From Pseudomonadota bacterium (GTDB lineage: Bacteria > Pseudomonadota > Gammaproteobacteria > Burkholderiales > Rhodocyclaceae), in assembly GCA_008501585.1 (NCBI GenBank), contig QQUN01000054.1, positions 124,001 through 188,000 of the forward strand: a stretch of DNA of 64,000 nucleotides, read 5' to 3'. Each line of letters opens with the position of its first letter. Position 1 is the first letter of the stretch. Both the position numbers and the translations under genes were made by a program. The notes under the pieces are model-generated. The model saw nothing but the letters and a program-made list of their open reading frames with translations, was not told the origin of the DNA and ran no database searches. This document shows positions 1 to 9,800 of the stretch, piece after piece.

Positions 1-87
1 GGGCTGACCTTGATAGTCGGTCGGGTGGCTGTTCGGGGCGACCATCATGCCGCAGACGACATCCTTGACGCGCGCGTGTGTGCTCAT
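1..87 (-). CDS. YHS-domain metal-binding protein (3' part outside window)
   Basis: Only the first 29 codons lie in the window. The start ATG at 87 is preceded by AAGGA. The visible residues include DVVCGMMVAP, which matches the start of a YHS domain (VCGM motif), a small Cys/Met metal-binding fold found as free-standing proteins or as the N-terminal domain of copper ATPases. The gene follows the copper ATPase on the same strand after 16 bases, so it is probably co-transcribed and likely helps copper handling. The rest of the protein cannot be seen, so its length and any further domains are unknown. Confidence 0.7.
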   Translation of the reverse strand, partial: MSTHARVKDVVCGMMVAPNSHPTDYQGQP

Positions 88-103
88 GTTTTTGATCCTT
101 GAA

Positions 104-2491
104 TCAGATGACGACGCGCCGCAGACGCAAGGCGTTGGCGATGACGGACACTGACGACAGACTCATGGCCGCAGCCGCAAAGATGGGCGAGATGAGGATG
201 CCGAAGAAGGGATAGAGCACCCCCGCGGCGACCGGCACCCCTGCGGCGTTGTAAACCAGCGCGAAGAACAGGTTCTGGCGGATGTTGCGCATGGTGGCGA
301 CGGAGAGCTTGCGTGCGCGCACGATGCCGGTCAGGTCGCCCTTGACCAAAGTGAAACCGGCACTCTCGATGGCCACGTCGGCGCCGGTGCCCATGGCGAT
401 GCCCACGTCGGCCTGGGCCAGCGCGGGGGCATCATTGACGCCATCGCCGGCCATTGCGACTTTGTGTCCGGCCCCCTGCAATTCCTTGACGATGCGCGCC
501 TTGTCGGCGGGCAGCACGTCGGCGCGGATTTCGTCAATGCCGAGCTGCGCGGCGACTGCGCGGGCGGTGCGTTCGTTGTCACCCGTGGCCATGACGATGC
601 GCAGCCCTTGTGCGTGCAGCGCCTTGAGCGCCTCCGGGGTGCTGTCCTTGACAGGGTCGGCCACGCTGACCATGCCGGCGATTTCATTGCCGATCAGCAC
701 GAACATCACGGTCTCACCCTGGTCACGCCGGCGATTGGCTTCGTCCATGTCGCGCCGCGCATCCACGCCCAGTTCCTCGAGCAGCTTGGCGTTGCCCAGC
801 GCCACCGCCTTGCCATCGACCTCGCCTTTGACGCCCTTACCTGTGATGGCCTCGAAGGCGTCGGCCTTGGTCAGTGAAACGCCGCGCCCCTCCGCACCGC
901 TGACAATCGCCTCGGCCAGCGGATGCTCGGAGCCGCGCTCCAGGCTGGCCGCGAGGCGCAGCACCTCATCTTCGTCATGGCCTTGCGATGGCAGCACTGC
1001 CACCAGTTTGGGCTTGCCCACAGTAAGCGTGCCGGTCTTGTCCACGATCAGGATGTCGACCTTGGCAAAGCGCTCCAGCGCCTCGGCGTTTTTGATCAGC
1101 ACGCCGGCCTGGGCGCCGCGGCCGGTGGCGGTCATGATCGACATCGGTGTGGCCAGCCCCAGTGCGCACGGGCAGGCGATGATCAACACCGCTACCGCCG
1201 ACACCAGCGCGTACGCCAGGGCTGGTGTTGGCCCCCAGACGGCCCAGCCAATAAAGGCCAGCACCGCAATACCGAGCACAGCCGGAACGAACTTTCCAGC
1301 CACCGAATCGGCGAGTTTCTGGATCGGTGCGCGCGAGCGCTGCGCGTTGGCCACCATGTCGACAATCTGCGACAGCAGCGTATCGGCACCGACGCGCTTG
1401 GCTTCGATGATGAGTGAGCCGGTGCCGTTGATGGTGGCGCCGGTGACGGCGTCGCCTTCGGTCTTCTCGACCGGCACCGACTCGCCAGAGATCATCGACT
1501 CGTCGATCGACGAGCGACCTTCGAGTACTACGCCATCGACCGGCACCTTGTCGCCGGGACGCACCCGCAAGCGGTCTCCCACCGCGACGTCTTCGAGTGC
1601 GATTTCTTCTTCGCGATTGTCGGCGCGGATGATGCGCGCCGTTTTTGGGGCTAGGTCAAGCAGCGCGCGGATTGCCGAGCCCGTGCGCTCACGTGCGCCC
1701 AGTTCCATCAACTGACCGAGCAACACCAGCACCACGATCACCGCGCCGGCTTCGAAATACACCCCGACATGGCCCTCGGCGTCGCGAAAGCCAACCGGGA
1801 AGATATCCGGCATCAGCACTGCCACCACACTGAACAGATAGGCCGAGCCGACGCCGAGTGAGATCAGGGTGAACATGTTGAGGCTGCGGTTGATCACCGA
1901 TTTGACACCACGCTCGAAGAACGGCCAACCCGACCACAGGATCACTGGTGTGGCGAGGAACAGCTCGACCCACAAACTTGCGCGTTCGCCCATCATCTCG
2001 CGGATGAAGCCGAGGCCAACGAAAGCGCCCATGGTCAGAATCAGTAGCGGGATGGTCAACACGGCGCCGACCCAGAAGCGGCGGCGGAAGTCGACCAGCT
2101 CAGGGTTCGGACCGTCGTCGGCGGATGGGACGCCCATCGGCTCCAGCGCCATACCGCACTTCGGGCATTCGCCGGGGGCGTCGCGCACGATCTCGGGGTG
2201 CATCGGGCAAGTGTATTGCGTGCCCTTCGGGGCCACTTTGGCGGTTTTGTGTGCGCCGTTCAGGTAATGCGCCGGATCGGCGACGAACTTGTCGTGACAC
2301 GTGCTGGAGCAAAAATGATAGGTCTGGCCGTCGTGCTGCGCTGTCGGCTTGTTGGCGTCGGGCGCCACCGTCATGCCGCACACCGGATCTTTGATCGGCG
2401 CGGGCGCATGGGGTTGCCCCGTAGCGTGGTCATGATGGCAAGCTGCGCTGTGGCCAGCATGTTCTGGCGCGTTTTCGTCCTGCGGTTTCAT
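104..2491 (-). CDS. copA: Copper/silver-exporting P1B-type ATPase (CopA-like)
   Basis: 795-aa inner-membrane ATPase expected to pump Cu(I)/Ag(I) out of the cytoplasm. The N-terminus is His-rich (about residues 8-30), followed by a YHS domain (PVCGMTV, about 34-77) and a YTCPMHPE...CPKCGM motif (about 92-118). These replace the usual CxxC HMA domain. The ATPase core has the metal-site motif ACPCALG (about 438), the phosphorylation motif DKTGTLT (about 485), SEHP, and GDGVNDAP near the end. The CPC motif and the N-terminal modules fit a Cu/Ag pump rather than a Zn/Cd pump; the metal is inferred. I chose the ATG at 2491 because AAGGAA precedes it. An open frame back to 2620 would overlap the upstream methyltransferase-like gene by about 90 bases. 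Likely transcribed from the divergent copper promoter near 3500. Confidence 0.93.
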   Translation of the reverse strand: MKPQDENAPEHAGHSAACHHDHATGQPHAPAPIKDPVCGMTVAPDANKPTAQHDGQTYHFCSSTCHDKFVADPAHYLNGAHKTAKVAPKGTQYTCPMHPEIVRDAPGECPKCGMALEPMGVPSADDGPNPELVDFRRRFWVGAVLTIPLLILTMGAFVGLGFIREMMGERASLWVELFLATPVILWSGWPFFERGVKSVINRSLNMFTLISLGVGSAYLFSVVAVLMPDIFPVGFRDAEGHVGVYFEAGAVIVVLVLLGQLMELGARERTGSAIRALLDLAPKTARIIRADNREEEIALEDVAVGDRLRVRPGDKVPVDGVVLEGRSSIDESMISGESVPVEKTEGDAVTGATINGTGSLIIEAKRVGADTLLSQIVDMVANAQRSRAPIQKLADSVAGKFVPAVLGIAVLAFIGWAVWGPTPALAYALVSAVAVLIIACPCALGLATPMSIMTATGRGAQAGVLIKNAEALERFAKVDILIVDKTGTLTVGKPKLVAVLPSQGHDEDEVLRLAASLERGSEHPLAEAIVSGAEGRGVSLTKADAFEAITGKGVKGEVDGKAVALGNAKLLEELGVDARRDMDEANRRRDQGETVMFVLIGNEIAGMVSVADPVKDSTPEALKALHAQGLRIVMATGDNERTARAVAAQLGIDEIRADVLPADKARIVKELQGAGHKVAMAGDGVNDAPALAQADVGIAMGTGADVAIESAGFTLVKGDLTGIVRARKLSVATMRNIRQNLFFALVYNAAGVPVAAGVLYPFFGILISPIFAAAAMSLSSVSVIANALRLRRVVI

Positions 2492-2528
2492 GTGTGCATT
2501 CCTTGATGTCTTGGACGGTCGTATTGGG

Positions 2529-3185
2529 TCATTGGTTCGAGGTCGGCGTTTGACGAGCGGCGCGCCAGCGCGGGACGAAGGGCGGCGTCGCGTGGGCGTA
2601 TCGATCCCAGGCTGCGCCAAAGCTGGCCGCGGATTCGCGCTCTTCGCGACGGGCCAGGCGGATATAGATGATGAGCAGAATGGGGAACATCACCAGCGTG
2701 AGCAGCGTAGGCCACTGCAGAAGGAAGCCGATCATGATCAGTACGAAGGCGACATATTGCGGATGCCGCACGCGGGCATATGGGCCGGTGCAGGCGAGTT
2801 GACCGCTGGCCTGGGCGGCATAGAGCACTCGCCACGCGCTGGCCAGAAGCCAGAAACCGCCACCGATGAAGACAGTCGAAACCAGATGGAAGGGGCCGAA
2901 ATGCGGATTGCTTTGCGAGCCAAACATCATTTCAAGCAGATGGCCGGAGTCGTGCGCCAGAAAATCAATGCCGGGAAAATTCTGTCCCAACCAGCCAGAG
3001 AGCAGGTAGATGGTTAGCGGAAAGCCGTACATCTCGGTAAACAGCGCGAGCAGAAAGGCCGAAAACATGCCCAGCGTGCGCCAGTCGCGTGCGCTGCGCG
3101 GCTTGAAGAAGCTAAAAGCGAAGAAGATGAAGATGGCTGAGTTGATCGCCACCAGCGACCACAGGCCGTAGGCGTCGCTGTTCAT
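2529..3185 (-). CDS. Isoprenylcysteine carboxyl methyltransferase-like membrane protein
   Basis: 218-aa integral membrane protein with about five hydrophobic segments. The C-terminal part carries [14 protein letters not shown] followed by an [10 protein letters not shown]...WDRYA stretch, the two signatures of the ICMT/PEMT-type (Pfam PEMT/ICMT) SAM-dependent methyltransferases. Such proteins are common beside bacterial copper ATPases, but their substrate there is not known. Its ATG at 3185 overlaps the stop of the preceding DUF2933 gene (ATGA), showing translational coupling. It lies 37 bases upstream of the copper ATPase gene. The open frame extends to 3299, but the upstream part is the other gene's coding sequence. 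Confidence 0.8.
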   Translation of the reverse strand: MNSDAYGLWSLVAINSAIFIFFAFSFFKPRSARDWRTLGMFSAFLLALFTEMYGFPLTIYLLSGWLGQNFPGIDFLAHDSGHLLEMMFGSQSNPHFGPFHLVSTVFIGGGFWLLASAWRVLYAAQASGQLACTGPYARVRHPQYVAFVLIMIGFLLQWPTLLTLVMFPILLIIYIRLARREERESAASFGAAWDRYAHATPPFVPRWRAARQTPTSNQ

Positions 3186-3439
3186 TTGTCGTCTCCAGCG
3201 TCTTTGTTGCTGTGCTTGCCGTGGCCGCCATGGCCGTGACCGCCGTGCATGAACACATGCATCAGTGGGCAGGCGAGCAGGAACAGCCACGGGAGCCATC
3301 CGAGAAGGTGTGCTTGGTGCTCAATGCCGAGCATTGCGAAGGTGATGGCTGCGAACCCACCAAATACCCACCAAGCCCGATGTACAGATCGCGCTGGCTG
3401 GCTTGGCGGGGATTTTTTTTGTGATTTAGAGGCGTCCAT
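3182..3439 (-). CDS. DUF2933-type small membrane protein
   Basis: 85-aa protein. A basic N-terminus is followed by a hydrophobic segment (WWVFGGFAAITFAML), a second one (LLGWLPWLFLLACPLMHVFM), and a His/Gly-rich tail (HGGHGHGGHGKHS). This is the usual layout of DUF2933 proteins, which are found in copper-resistance clusters; the His-rich tail could bind metal. I prefer the ATG at 3439. A TTG at 3499 is in frame but would run into the regulatory region. First gene of the leftward copper operon, coupled by ATGA to the next gene. Confidence 0.75.
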   Translation of the reverse strand: MDASKSQKKSPPSQPARSVHRAWWVFGGFAAITFAMLGIEHQAHLLGWLPWLFLLACPLMHVFMHGGHGHGGHGKHSNKDAGDDK

Positions 3440-3512
3440 CGTCGTTCTCGGGTAAGGGAATTGGATGGATTCATTGTTCGCTCCTGCCGTGGACTTCAAG
3501 ATGACCTCTTGA

Positions 3513-3526
3513 TGACAAATGTGTCA
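3513..3526. promoter_or_regulatory. Secondary CusR/CopR-like half-palindrome
   Basis: TGACAAATGTGTCA is an imperfect inverted repeat resembling the core of the CusR box (TGACAAnnTTGTCA) with one mismatch. It lies nearer to the leftward DUF2933-methyltransferase-ATPase operon and may serve that promoter. Confidence 0.5.
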
Positions 3527-3566
3527 GCCGACAGGGTTGTATCCGGATCTTCGAGATCATTTTTTA

Positions 3567-3588
3567 AAGATGACAAAGTTGTCATCTT
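3567..3588. promoter_or_regulatory. CusR/CopR-type copper-responsive operator
   Basis: AAGATGACAA-AG-TTGTCATCTT is a perfect 10-bp inverted repeat with a 2-bp spacer. It matches the published E. coli CusR box (AAAATGACAAnnTTGTCATTTT) in 18 of the 20 arm positions. It lies 69 bases upstream of cusF. A possible -10 (CTTAAA) sits near 3617, which would place the operator about 50 bases upstream of the transcription start, as at E. coli cusC. No copRS/cusRS genes are in the window, so the regulator must be encoded elsewhere. Confidence 0.75.
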
Positions 3589-3656
3589 CTCGTCAGGCTG
3601 CAGACGGAGTGGTTCGCTTAAAGTGGCGCCACCCCAATCTCACTGAAGGAAAGACC

Positions 3657-3992
3657 ATGAAAGCACTTATCTCAGCCATTTTCGTGGCCGCCACCCTGGT
3701 TTCCGCCTTGCCTGCAAGCGCGGCAGGTGATCACGGCCATGGCGCGATGCCCATGGCCGCTGCAACCGATGGCATGTCGGAAGGCATGGTCAAGAAGATT
3801 GATACGGCCAAGGGCAAGATCACGATCAAACATGGCCCGCTCAAGAATCTCGGCATGCCCGGCATGACGATGGTCTTCAAAGCAGGGTCGATGGACATGC
3901 TGGCCAAGGTCAAGCCGGGTGACACCGTGCATTTCCTGGCCGAAGAGGTCGATGGGGCGTTGACGGTGACCCGTCTGGAAAGCGCTCAGTAA
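3657..3992 (+). CDS. cusF: Periplasmic copper-binding protein CusF
   Basis: 111-aa protein with an N-terminal signal peptide ending near ASA-AGDHGHG. The mature part is a CusF-type OB fold: GMVKKIDTAKGKITIKHG, then the metal motif GMPGMTM, then KPGDTVHF. In E. coli CusF the site is His plus Trp-Pro-Glu-Met-Thr-Met; here the Trp position reads Met. The protein should carry Cu(I)/Ag(I) to the CusCBA pump. The ATG at 3657 has GAAGGAAAG upstream. First gene of the rightward operon downstream of the CusR-like box; 68 bases separate it from cusC. Confidence 0.88.
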   Translation: MKALISAIFVAATLVSALPASAAGDHGHGAMPMAAATDGMSEGMVKKIDTAKGKITIKHGPLKNLGMPGMTMVFKAGSMDMLAKVKPGDTVHFLAEEVDGALTVTRLESAQ

Positions 3993-4060
3993 GCCCACAC
4001 GAGAGGTGCGCTCACGGTTGTGCGCACCTCGCCGATGACTACCTCCCGGACTCAAAAGCG

Positions 4061-5338
4061 ATGAAACAATTCCTGATGCGCGCTCTGCTTGCCAGCGCTC
4101 TCGGTGGCGTTGTGCTGCTTGGCCAGGTCCATGCCCAGGCGGCTGAAGTGCCGTTGGGGGCTTCGCTCCAGGATCTGCTGTCCTACGCCCGCGAACACAA
4201 TCCGGAACTGGCTGCGCGCAAGCTCGAAGCTGCCGCCAACAGGGAACGTATTGAACCGGCCGGTGCGTTGCCCGACCCCAAATTCCTGCTTGAGTTGATG
4301 GATGTCACCAACACCATGTCGGGTGGCGGTGCGTCCTTGTTGCCCGGCGCCGTCGGGCAGACGCGTTACCGCGTGGTTCAGCCTGTGCCGTTCTGGGGCA
4401 AGCGTGAGTTGCGCAGCGGCGTGGCCGAAGCCTTGGCAGATCAAAGCGCGCGCGTAGCCGACAGCACCGCGCTGGAGGTCGAGGCGCGCATCAAGACCGC
4501 CTATGTGCGCTACTACCAGGCCGACGGTCAGTCTGCGATTCTTGGTGAGACGCTTTCGCTGGTAGATGCTTTGAGCCGGCTGGTCGAGACCCGCTACAGC
4601 GTGGGACTGGTGCCGCAGCAGGACGCGATTCGAGCGCACAGCGAACTGACCACACTGAAGATTGAACGCGTCGAGGCCGAGCGCCGCCGACGTGATGCTG
4701 CCGCCAAGCTCAATGCGCAATTGCCGCGCCGGGCCGATGCGCCGCTCGACGTGCCGACCCAACTGCCGGAGATCCCCGCGCGACTGGATCTGGCGGCGCT
4801 GTTTGAACGTGCCAAATCGCTTTCGCCGAGCTTGGCGCGCGAGCGTCTGGGGACGGATGCTGCCGCCAAGGCGCGAGAGCTCGTGCATCTGAATCGCTAT
4901 CCTGATTTCAGCGTCGGCGTAACCAATAATCGGCCGCAGAACGGCACCGATAGCTGGGATGTGATGCTGGAGCTCAACATCCCGCTTCAGCAAAGCTCAC
5001 GCCGCGCCCAGGAGCGGGAGGCCGAGCGACGTGTCGATGCCGCCCGCAGTCAGGTTGCTGCCGCCGAGGCGCGACTCAATGGCCTGTTGGGCGAAGCCTA
5101 TGCCGCCTTCGACGCCAACGTCGATAAGGCGCGCCTGTTACGCGGCACGCTGCTGCCCCAGGCGCGCGCCAACTTTGATGCGGCCATGGCGGGGTACGAA
5201 TCCGGCCGAGTCAATTTCAATACCCTCATCGAGGCCGAGCGGCAGATTCTGCGCGCCCGTCTCGCTTTGCTCGACGCCGAGACCGAGATCCATATTCGGC
5301 TCGCTGAACTTGAACTGCTGGTGGGAGCGCCCCTGTGA
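4061..5338 (+). CDS. cusC: Outer-membrane efflux channel (TolC family, CusC/CzcC-like)
   Basis: 425-aa TolC-family outer-membrane factor. It has a signal peptide (residues 1 to about 25, ending VHAQA) and the two repeats of long alpha-helical, Ala/Arg/Glu-rich sequence typical of the periplasmic barrel (two outer-membrane-efflux domains). It forms the exit duct of the tripartite heavy-metal RND pump with the following cusB and cusA. Its TGA stop overlaps the GTG start of cusB (GTGA), indicating coupled translation. Family and position support the Cus assignment; the sequence of this subunit alone would not separate CusC from CzcC. Confidence 0.88.
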   Translation: MKQFLMRALLASALGGVVLLGQVHAQAAEVPLGASLQDLLSYAREHNPELAARKLEAAANRERIEPAGALPDPKFLLELMDVTNTMSGGGASLLPGAVGQTRYRVVQPVPFWGKRELRSGVAEALADQSARVADSTALEVEARIKTAYVRYYQADGQSAILGETLSLVDALSRLVETRYSVGLVPQQDAIRAHSELTTLKIERVEAERRRRDAAAKLNAQLPRRADAPLDVPTQLPEIPARLDLAALFERAKSLSPSLARERLGTDAAAKARELVHLNRYPDFSVGVTNNRPQNGTDSWDVMLELNIPLQQSSRRAQEREAERRVDAARSQVAAAEARLNGLLGEAYAAFDANVDKARLLRGTLLPQARANFDAAMAGYESGRVNFNTLIEAERQILRARLALLDAETEIHIRLAELELLVGAPL

Positions 5339-6861
5339 AACGACCTATTCCCCTGACTTTGGCCGTGGTGGCTGTTGGCGTAGCACTGTCGGCCGCCTAT
5401 TGGGCGGGTGGCCGCCATTCGACAGTCACGACCGATTTGCTGCCTGCAGCGCATGCGGCGGAAACCGCAGCGGATGGAGGCAAACCGGCACGCAAGATTC
5501 TTTACTACCGCAACCCGATGGGCTTGCCGGATACCTCGCCTGAGCCGAAAAAGGACTCGATGGGCATGGACTACATTCCGGTTTATGAAGGCGACGAGCC
5601 GGACGGCGAGGGCGCGGTCAAGGTCAGCCCGGCGCGCTTGCAGACGCTCGGTGTCAAGACCGCGATGGCCGAGATGCGTGCGATGGATGCGGCGGTGCGT
5701 GCGGTTGGCCGGGTGGAGATCAACGAGCGCGCCATTCATGATGTGGCACCGCGCTTCGAGGGCTGGATTGAGCGGCTGTATGTGAACGCAAGCGGCGATC
5801 CGGTCAAGCGCGGTCAGCCGCTGTTTTCGGTGTACAGCCCGGAACTGGTGTCGGCACAGAAGGAACTGGCGATTGCACGCGAGCTGAAGCTCGATGCGCC
5901 AGATGCGGACCCCGCTGCGCACGCAGCCGCCGGCCGTCTCGCAGAGGCTGCGCGTGAGCGCCTGGCCAATTGGCAGGTCGCGGCGCCCGATGGCAAGGTC
6001 GCCAGTCGCTTAACCTTCAACTCCCCGGCGTCTGGCTTCGTGCTGGAGAAGAAGGCGGTCGAGGGGATGCGCTTCATGCCGGGGACGGCGATCTACCGGA
6101 TTGCTGATCTGTCGACGGTGTGGGTGATCGCCGATGTGTATGAAAAAGATCTGGCTCGCGTAAAGGTCGGCGAAATGGCCAAGATCAGCCTGGAGTCGTT
6201 TCCGGATCAGGCGTTTGACGCCAAAATCACCTATCTCTACCCAACTTTGAATGCAGCGACCCGTACCACTTCGGTGCGCTTGGAGCTGCCCAATCGAGAC
6301 GGCTTGCTGCGCCCCGGCATGTTTGCCCATGTCGACATCGCGTCCGCTGGCAGCGTCACCCGTTTGACGGTACCCAAGTCGGCGCTCATCGACACCGGCG
6401 AGCGACAGGTGGTGCTGCGAGTCGAGGGTGAGGGCAAGTTCAAGCCGCAGCCGGTGAAAGTCGGGTTGCGCGGGCGGGATCACATTGAGATTCTGGAGGG
6501 CTTGGAGGACGGTGCTGAAGTAGTCGTGGCAGCCAACTTCCTGATCGACGCGGAGAGCAATCTCAAGGCCGCACTGTCGACATTCTCGGCGCCTGATGCA
6601 GCGACAGCCAAAACCTATGAGGCGATTGGCTCGGTGGATTCGGTCGATGTGTCTTCCGACACCGTGTCGATGAACCACGAGGCGATTCCAGCGCTGCAAT
6701 GGCCGGCCATGACCATGGAGTTCGGTCTGGCCAGCAAGGAGGTCATCAAGGGGGTGCTGCCAGGGCAGCCGGTGCGCTTTACCTTCGAAGACCGGGGCGA
6801 TGGTGAGTTCGTGATCGTGAAGGTCGAGCAAGCCGACGCAGCCGCGCACAAGGGGCATTGA
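5335..6861 (+). CDS. cusB: CusB periplasmic adaptor with C-terminal CusF-like domain
   Basis: 508-aa membrane-fusion protein. An N-terminal membrane anchor/signal (residues 1 to about 22) is followed by a metal-binding motif, YYRNPMGLPD...KKDSMGMDYIPVY, with the Met ligands seen in CusB. The central barrel-sandwich and beta-barrel regions follow. Residues from about 425 onward form an added CusF-like domain with NHEAIPALQWPAMTMEF, which keeps the WPxMTM copper motif. It links the inner-membrane pump CusA to CusC and hands over Cu(I)/Ag(I). The GTG start overlaps the cusC stop; cusA begins one base after the TGA. Confidence 0.9.
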   Translation: MKRPIPLTLAVVAVGVALSAAYWAGGRHSTVTTDLLPAAHAAETAADGGKPARKILYYRNPMGLPDTSPEPKKDSMGMDYIPVYEGDEPDGEGAVKVSPARLQTLGVKTAMAEMRAMDAAVRAVGRVEINERAIHDVAPRFEGWIERLYVNASGDPVKRGQPLFSVYSPELVSAQKELAIARELKLDAPDADPAAHAAAGRLAEAARERLANWQVAAPDGKVASRLTFNSPASGFVLEKKAVEGMRFMPGTAIYRIADLSTVWVIADVYEKDLARVKVGEMAKISLESFPDQAFDAKITYLYPTLNAATRTTSVRLELPNRDGLLRPGMFAHVDIASAGSVTRLTVPKSALIDTGERQVVLRVEGEGKFKPQPVKVGLRGRDHIEILEGLEDGAEVVVAANFLIDAESNLKAALSTFSAPDAATAKTYEAIGSVDSVDVSSDTVSMNHEAIPALQWPAMTMEFGLASKEVIKGVLPGQPVRFTFEDRGDGEFVIVKVEQADAAAHKGH

Positions 6862-6862
6862 G

Positions 6863-9800
6863 ATGCTTGATCGCCTCATTGAATGGTCGGCGCGTAATGT
6901 GTTTCTGGTGCTGTTGGCCAGCTTGGCCGTGATCGGTGGCGGCGTATACGCCGTCAAGACGACACCGCTCGATGCACTCCCTGATTTGTCTGACACCCAG
7001 GTCATCGTGTTTACGCCGTATCAGGGACAAGCGCCTCGGGTGGTGGAGGACCAGGTGACCTATCCGCTCACGACGGCCATGCTGTCGGTACCCAAAGCGA
7101 AGGTGGTGCGCGGCTTTTCGATGTTCGGCGCGTCCTATGTTTACGTAATTTTCGAGGACGGCACGGACATCTATTGGGCGCGGTCGCGGGTGCTGGAATA
7201 TCTGTCGGCCGCGCAGGGCAATCTGCCCGACGGCGTGACGCCGCAACTGGGTCCAGACGCCACCGGCGTGGGCTGGGTGTTCCAGTACGCGCTGACCGGC
7301 AAGGACCAGTCGCTGGCCGACCTGCGCAGTGTGCAGGACTGGTATGTGCGCTACCAGCTCACCAAGGCTGGCGGGGTGGCCGAGGTCGCCAGCGTGGGCG
7401 GTTTCGTCAAGGAATACCAGGTCATCGTCGATCCGCACCGGCTGGCAAGCTTCGGCATTCCGCTGGCGCGGCTGGGGCAGGTGATCCGCGAATCGAACCG
7501 CGATGTCGGCGGCCGCGTGGTGGAGCTGGCCGAGAAGGAATTCATGGTGCGCGGGTTGGGTTACCTCAAGGGCGTCGAGGATATTGAAACCCTGGTGCTC
7601 AAGGCCGACGGCGGCACGCCGGTGTTGGTGCGCGATGTGGCACGGGTTGAGCTGGTGCCGGCCGGGCGGCGCGGCATCACTGAACTGAACGGCGAAGGCG
7701 AAGTGGCCTCGGGCATCGTCATGGCGCGTTTTGGCCAGAACGCGCTGGATGTGATCGCCAACGTCAAGGCCAAGATCGAGGAGCTCAAGCCCGGCTTGCC
7801 GGAGGGCACCGAGATCGTGCCGGTGTATGACCGCGCGCCGCTCATCGAGCGGGCGATAGCGAATCTGAAATGGACGCTGTTTGAAGAGAGCCTGATTGTT
7901 GCCGCGGTGTGCATCATCTTTCTGATGCATGTGAGGAGCGCGCTGGTGGCGATTCTCACGCTGCCTATCGGCATTCTGATTGCCTTCATCGCCATGCGCT
8001 CGATGGACATGGGCAGCAACATCATGAGCCTGGGCGGCATCGCGATCGCCATTGGCGCGATGGTTGATGCGGCCATCGTGATGATCGAGAACGCGCATAA
8101 ACACCTGGAGCGATTGCCCGAGGGCGCACCTCAGCACGACCGCGCGGCTGCGATGATCGTTGCCTGCAAGGAGGTCGGCCCTGCGCTGTTCTTCTCGCTG
8201 CTGATTATCACCGTGTCCTTCCTGCCGGTGTTCACGTTAGAAGGGCAGGAGGGACGGCTGTTCAGCCCGTTGGCCTTTACCAAAACCTTCGCTATGGCCG
8301 GCGCGGCGCTGCTGTCGGTGACGCTGGTGCCAGTACTGATGATGCTGTTTGTTCGCGGCCACATCATGCCGGAGCAGAAGAATCCGGTGAATCGTTTCCT
8401 GATCTGGGCCTACCGACCCATCATCCAGTGGGTGATGCGCTTCAAGTGGGCAACTTTGCTGCTGGCCGTGCTGGCGATGGCGGCGACGATCTATCCGGCG
8501 CGGCAGATCGGTTCAGAGTTCATGCCCACGCTCAACGAGGGGTCGATTTTCTACATGCCGGCGTCACTGCCGGGCATGTCGGTGACCGAAGCGGCGCGCC
8601 TGTTGCAGACCACCAACCGGGTGATCAAGACCTTCCCTGAAGTGGAATCTGTCTATGGCAAGGCTGGCCGCGCCAACAGTGCGACCGATCCCGCGCCGAT
8701 GGAAATGTTCGAGACCGTCATCAACCTCAAGCCCGAGACCGACTGGCGGCCGGGCATGACGGTGGACAAGCTCATCGCCGAAATGGACGCGGCGCTCAAG
8801 TTCCCCGGCGTGGCCAACTCATGGACCATGCCGATCAAGGCGCGCATCGACATGCTCTCGACCGGCATCCGCACGCCGGTGGGCGTCAAGGTGTTTGGTA
8901 AGGATCTTGGTGAAATCGAAAAGCTGGCGCGGCAGATCGAGCAGGCGGTCAAGGATGTGCCCGGTACCACCAGTGCCTACGCCGAGCGCGTGACCGGCGG
9001 GTACTATCTCGACATTACGCCAAGGCGAGAGCAACTGGCGCGTTATGGCATCACTGTGGGCGAGTTCCAGCAGGTGGTGGCGACGGCCCTGGGCGGCGCG
9101 CCGGTGACCACCGCGGTCGAAGGGCTAGAGCGCTACAACGTGACGGTGCGCTACCCGCGCGCCTTGCGCGAGGACACGCAGCGCATCGCCAACGAAGTCT
9201 TCGTGCCCAGCGCGGCCGGCATGATTCCGCTCGGTCAACTCGCCGACGTGCAACTACGCAACGGCCCGCCGGGGATCAAGACCGAAAACGCGCTGCTGGC
9301 CGCCTATGTGTTTGTGGACATCCGCGACCGCGATGTTGGCTCCTATGTGAAGGAGGCGCAACAGGCGGTATCCGACAAGGTCAGCTTCCCGCCGGGTTAC
9401 TACGCCACCTGGTCCGGCCAGTTCGAATACATGGAGCGGGCCAAGGCCAAACTCTCGTTGGTCGTGCCGCTAACCCTGGCGATCATCTTCGTGCTGCTGT
9501 ATCTCAACTTCCGTCGCCTGGCCGAGACCCTGATCGTCATGCTGTCGGTGCCCTTCGCGCTGGTGGGCGGCATCTGGCTGATGTGGTGGCTGGGATACAA
9601 CATGAGCGTAGCCGTGGCGGTGGGCTTCATTGCACTGGCCGGCGTCGCAGCCGAGACCGGGGTGGTGATGCTGATCTACCTCGATCAGGCATGGGAGGAG
9701 ATCAAGGCCGAACGCTTGGCCAAGGGCGCCCAGCCCGACGTGGCAGATCTCTATCACGCCATCATGGAAGGCGCGGTCGAGCGGGTGCGGCCCAAGATGA

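Noticed and set aside
282-1715. 477-codon open frame on the plus strand
   Set aside because: Antisense to the copper ATPase, Ser/Ala/Arg-rich, with no family features.
6779-8137. 452-codon minus-strand frame
   Set aside because: Antisense to cusA, His/Arg-rich without motifs.
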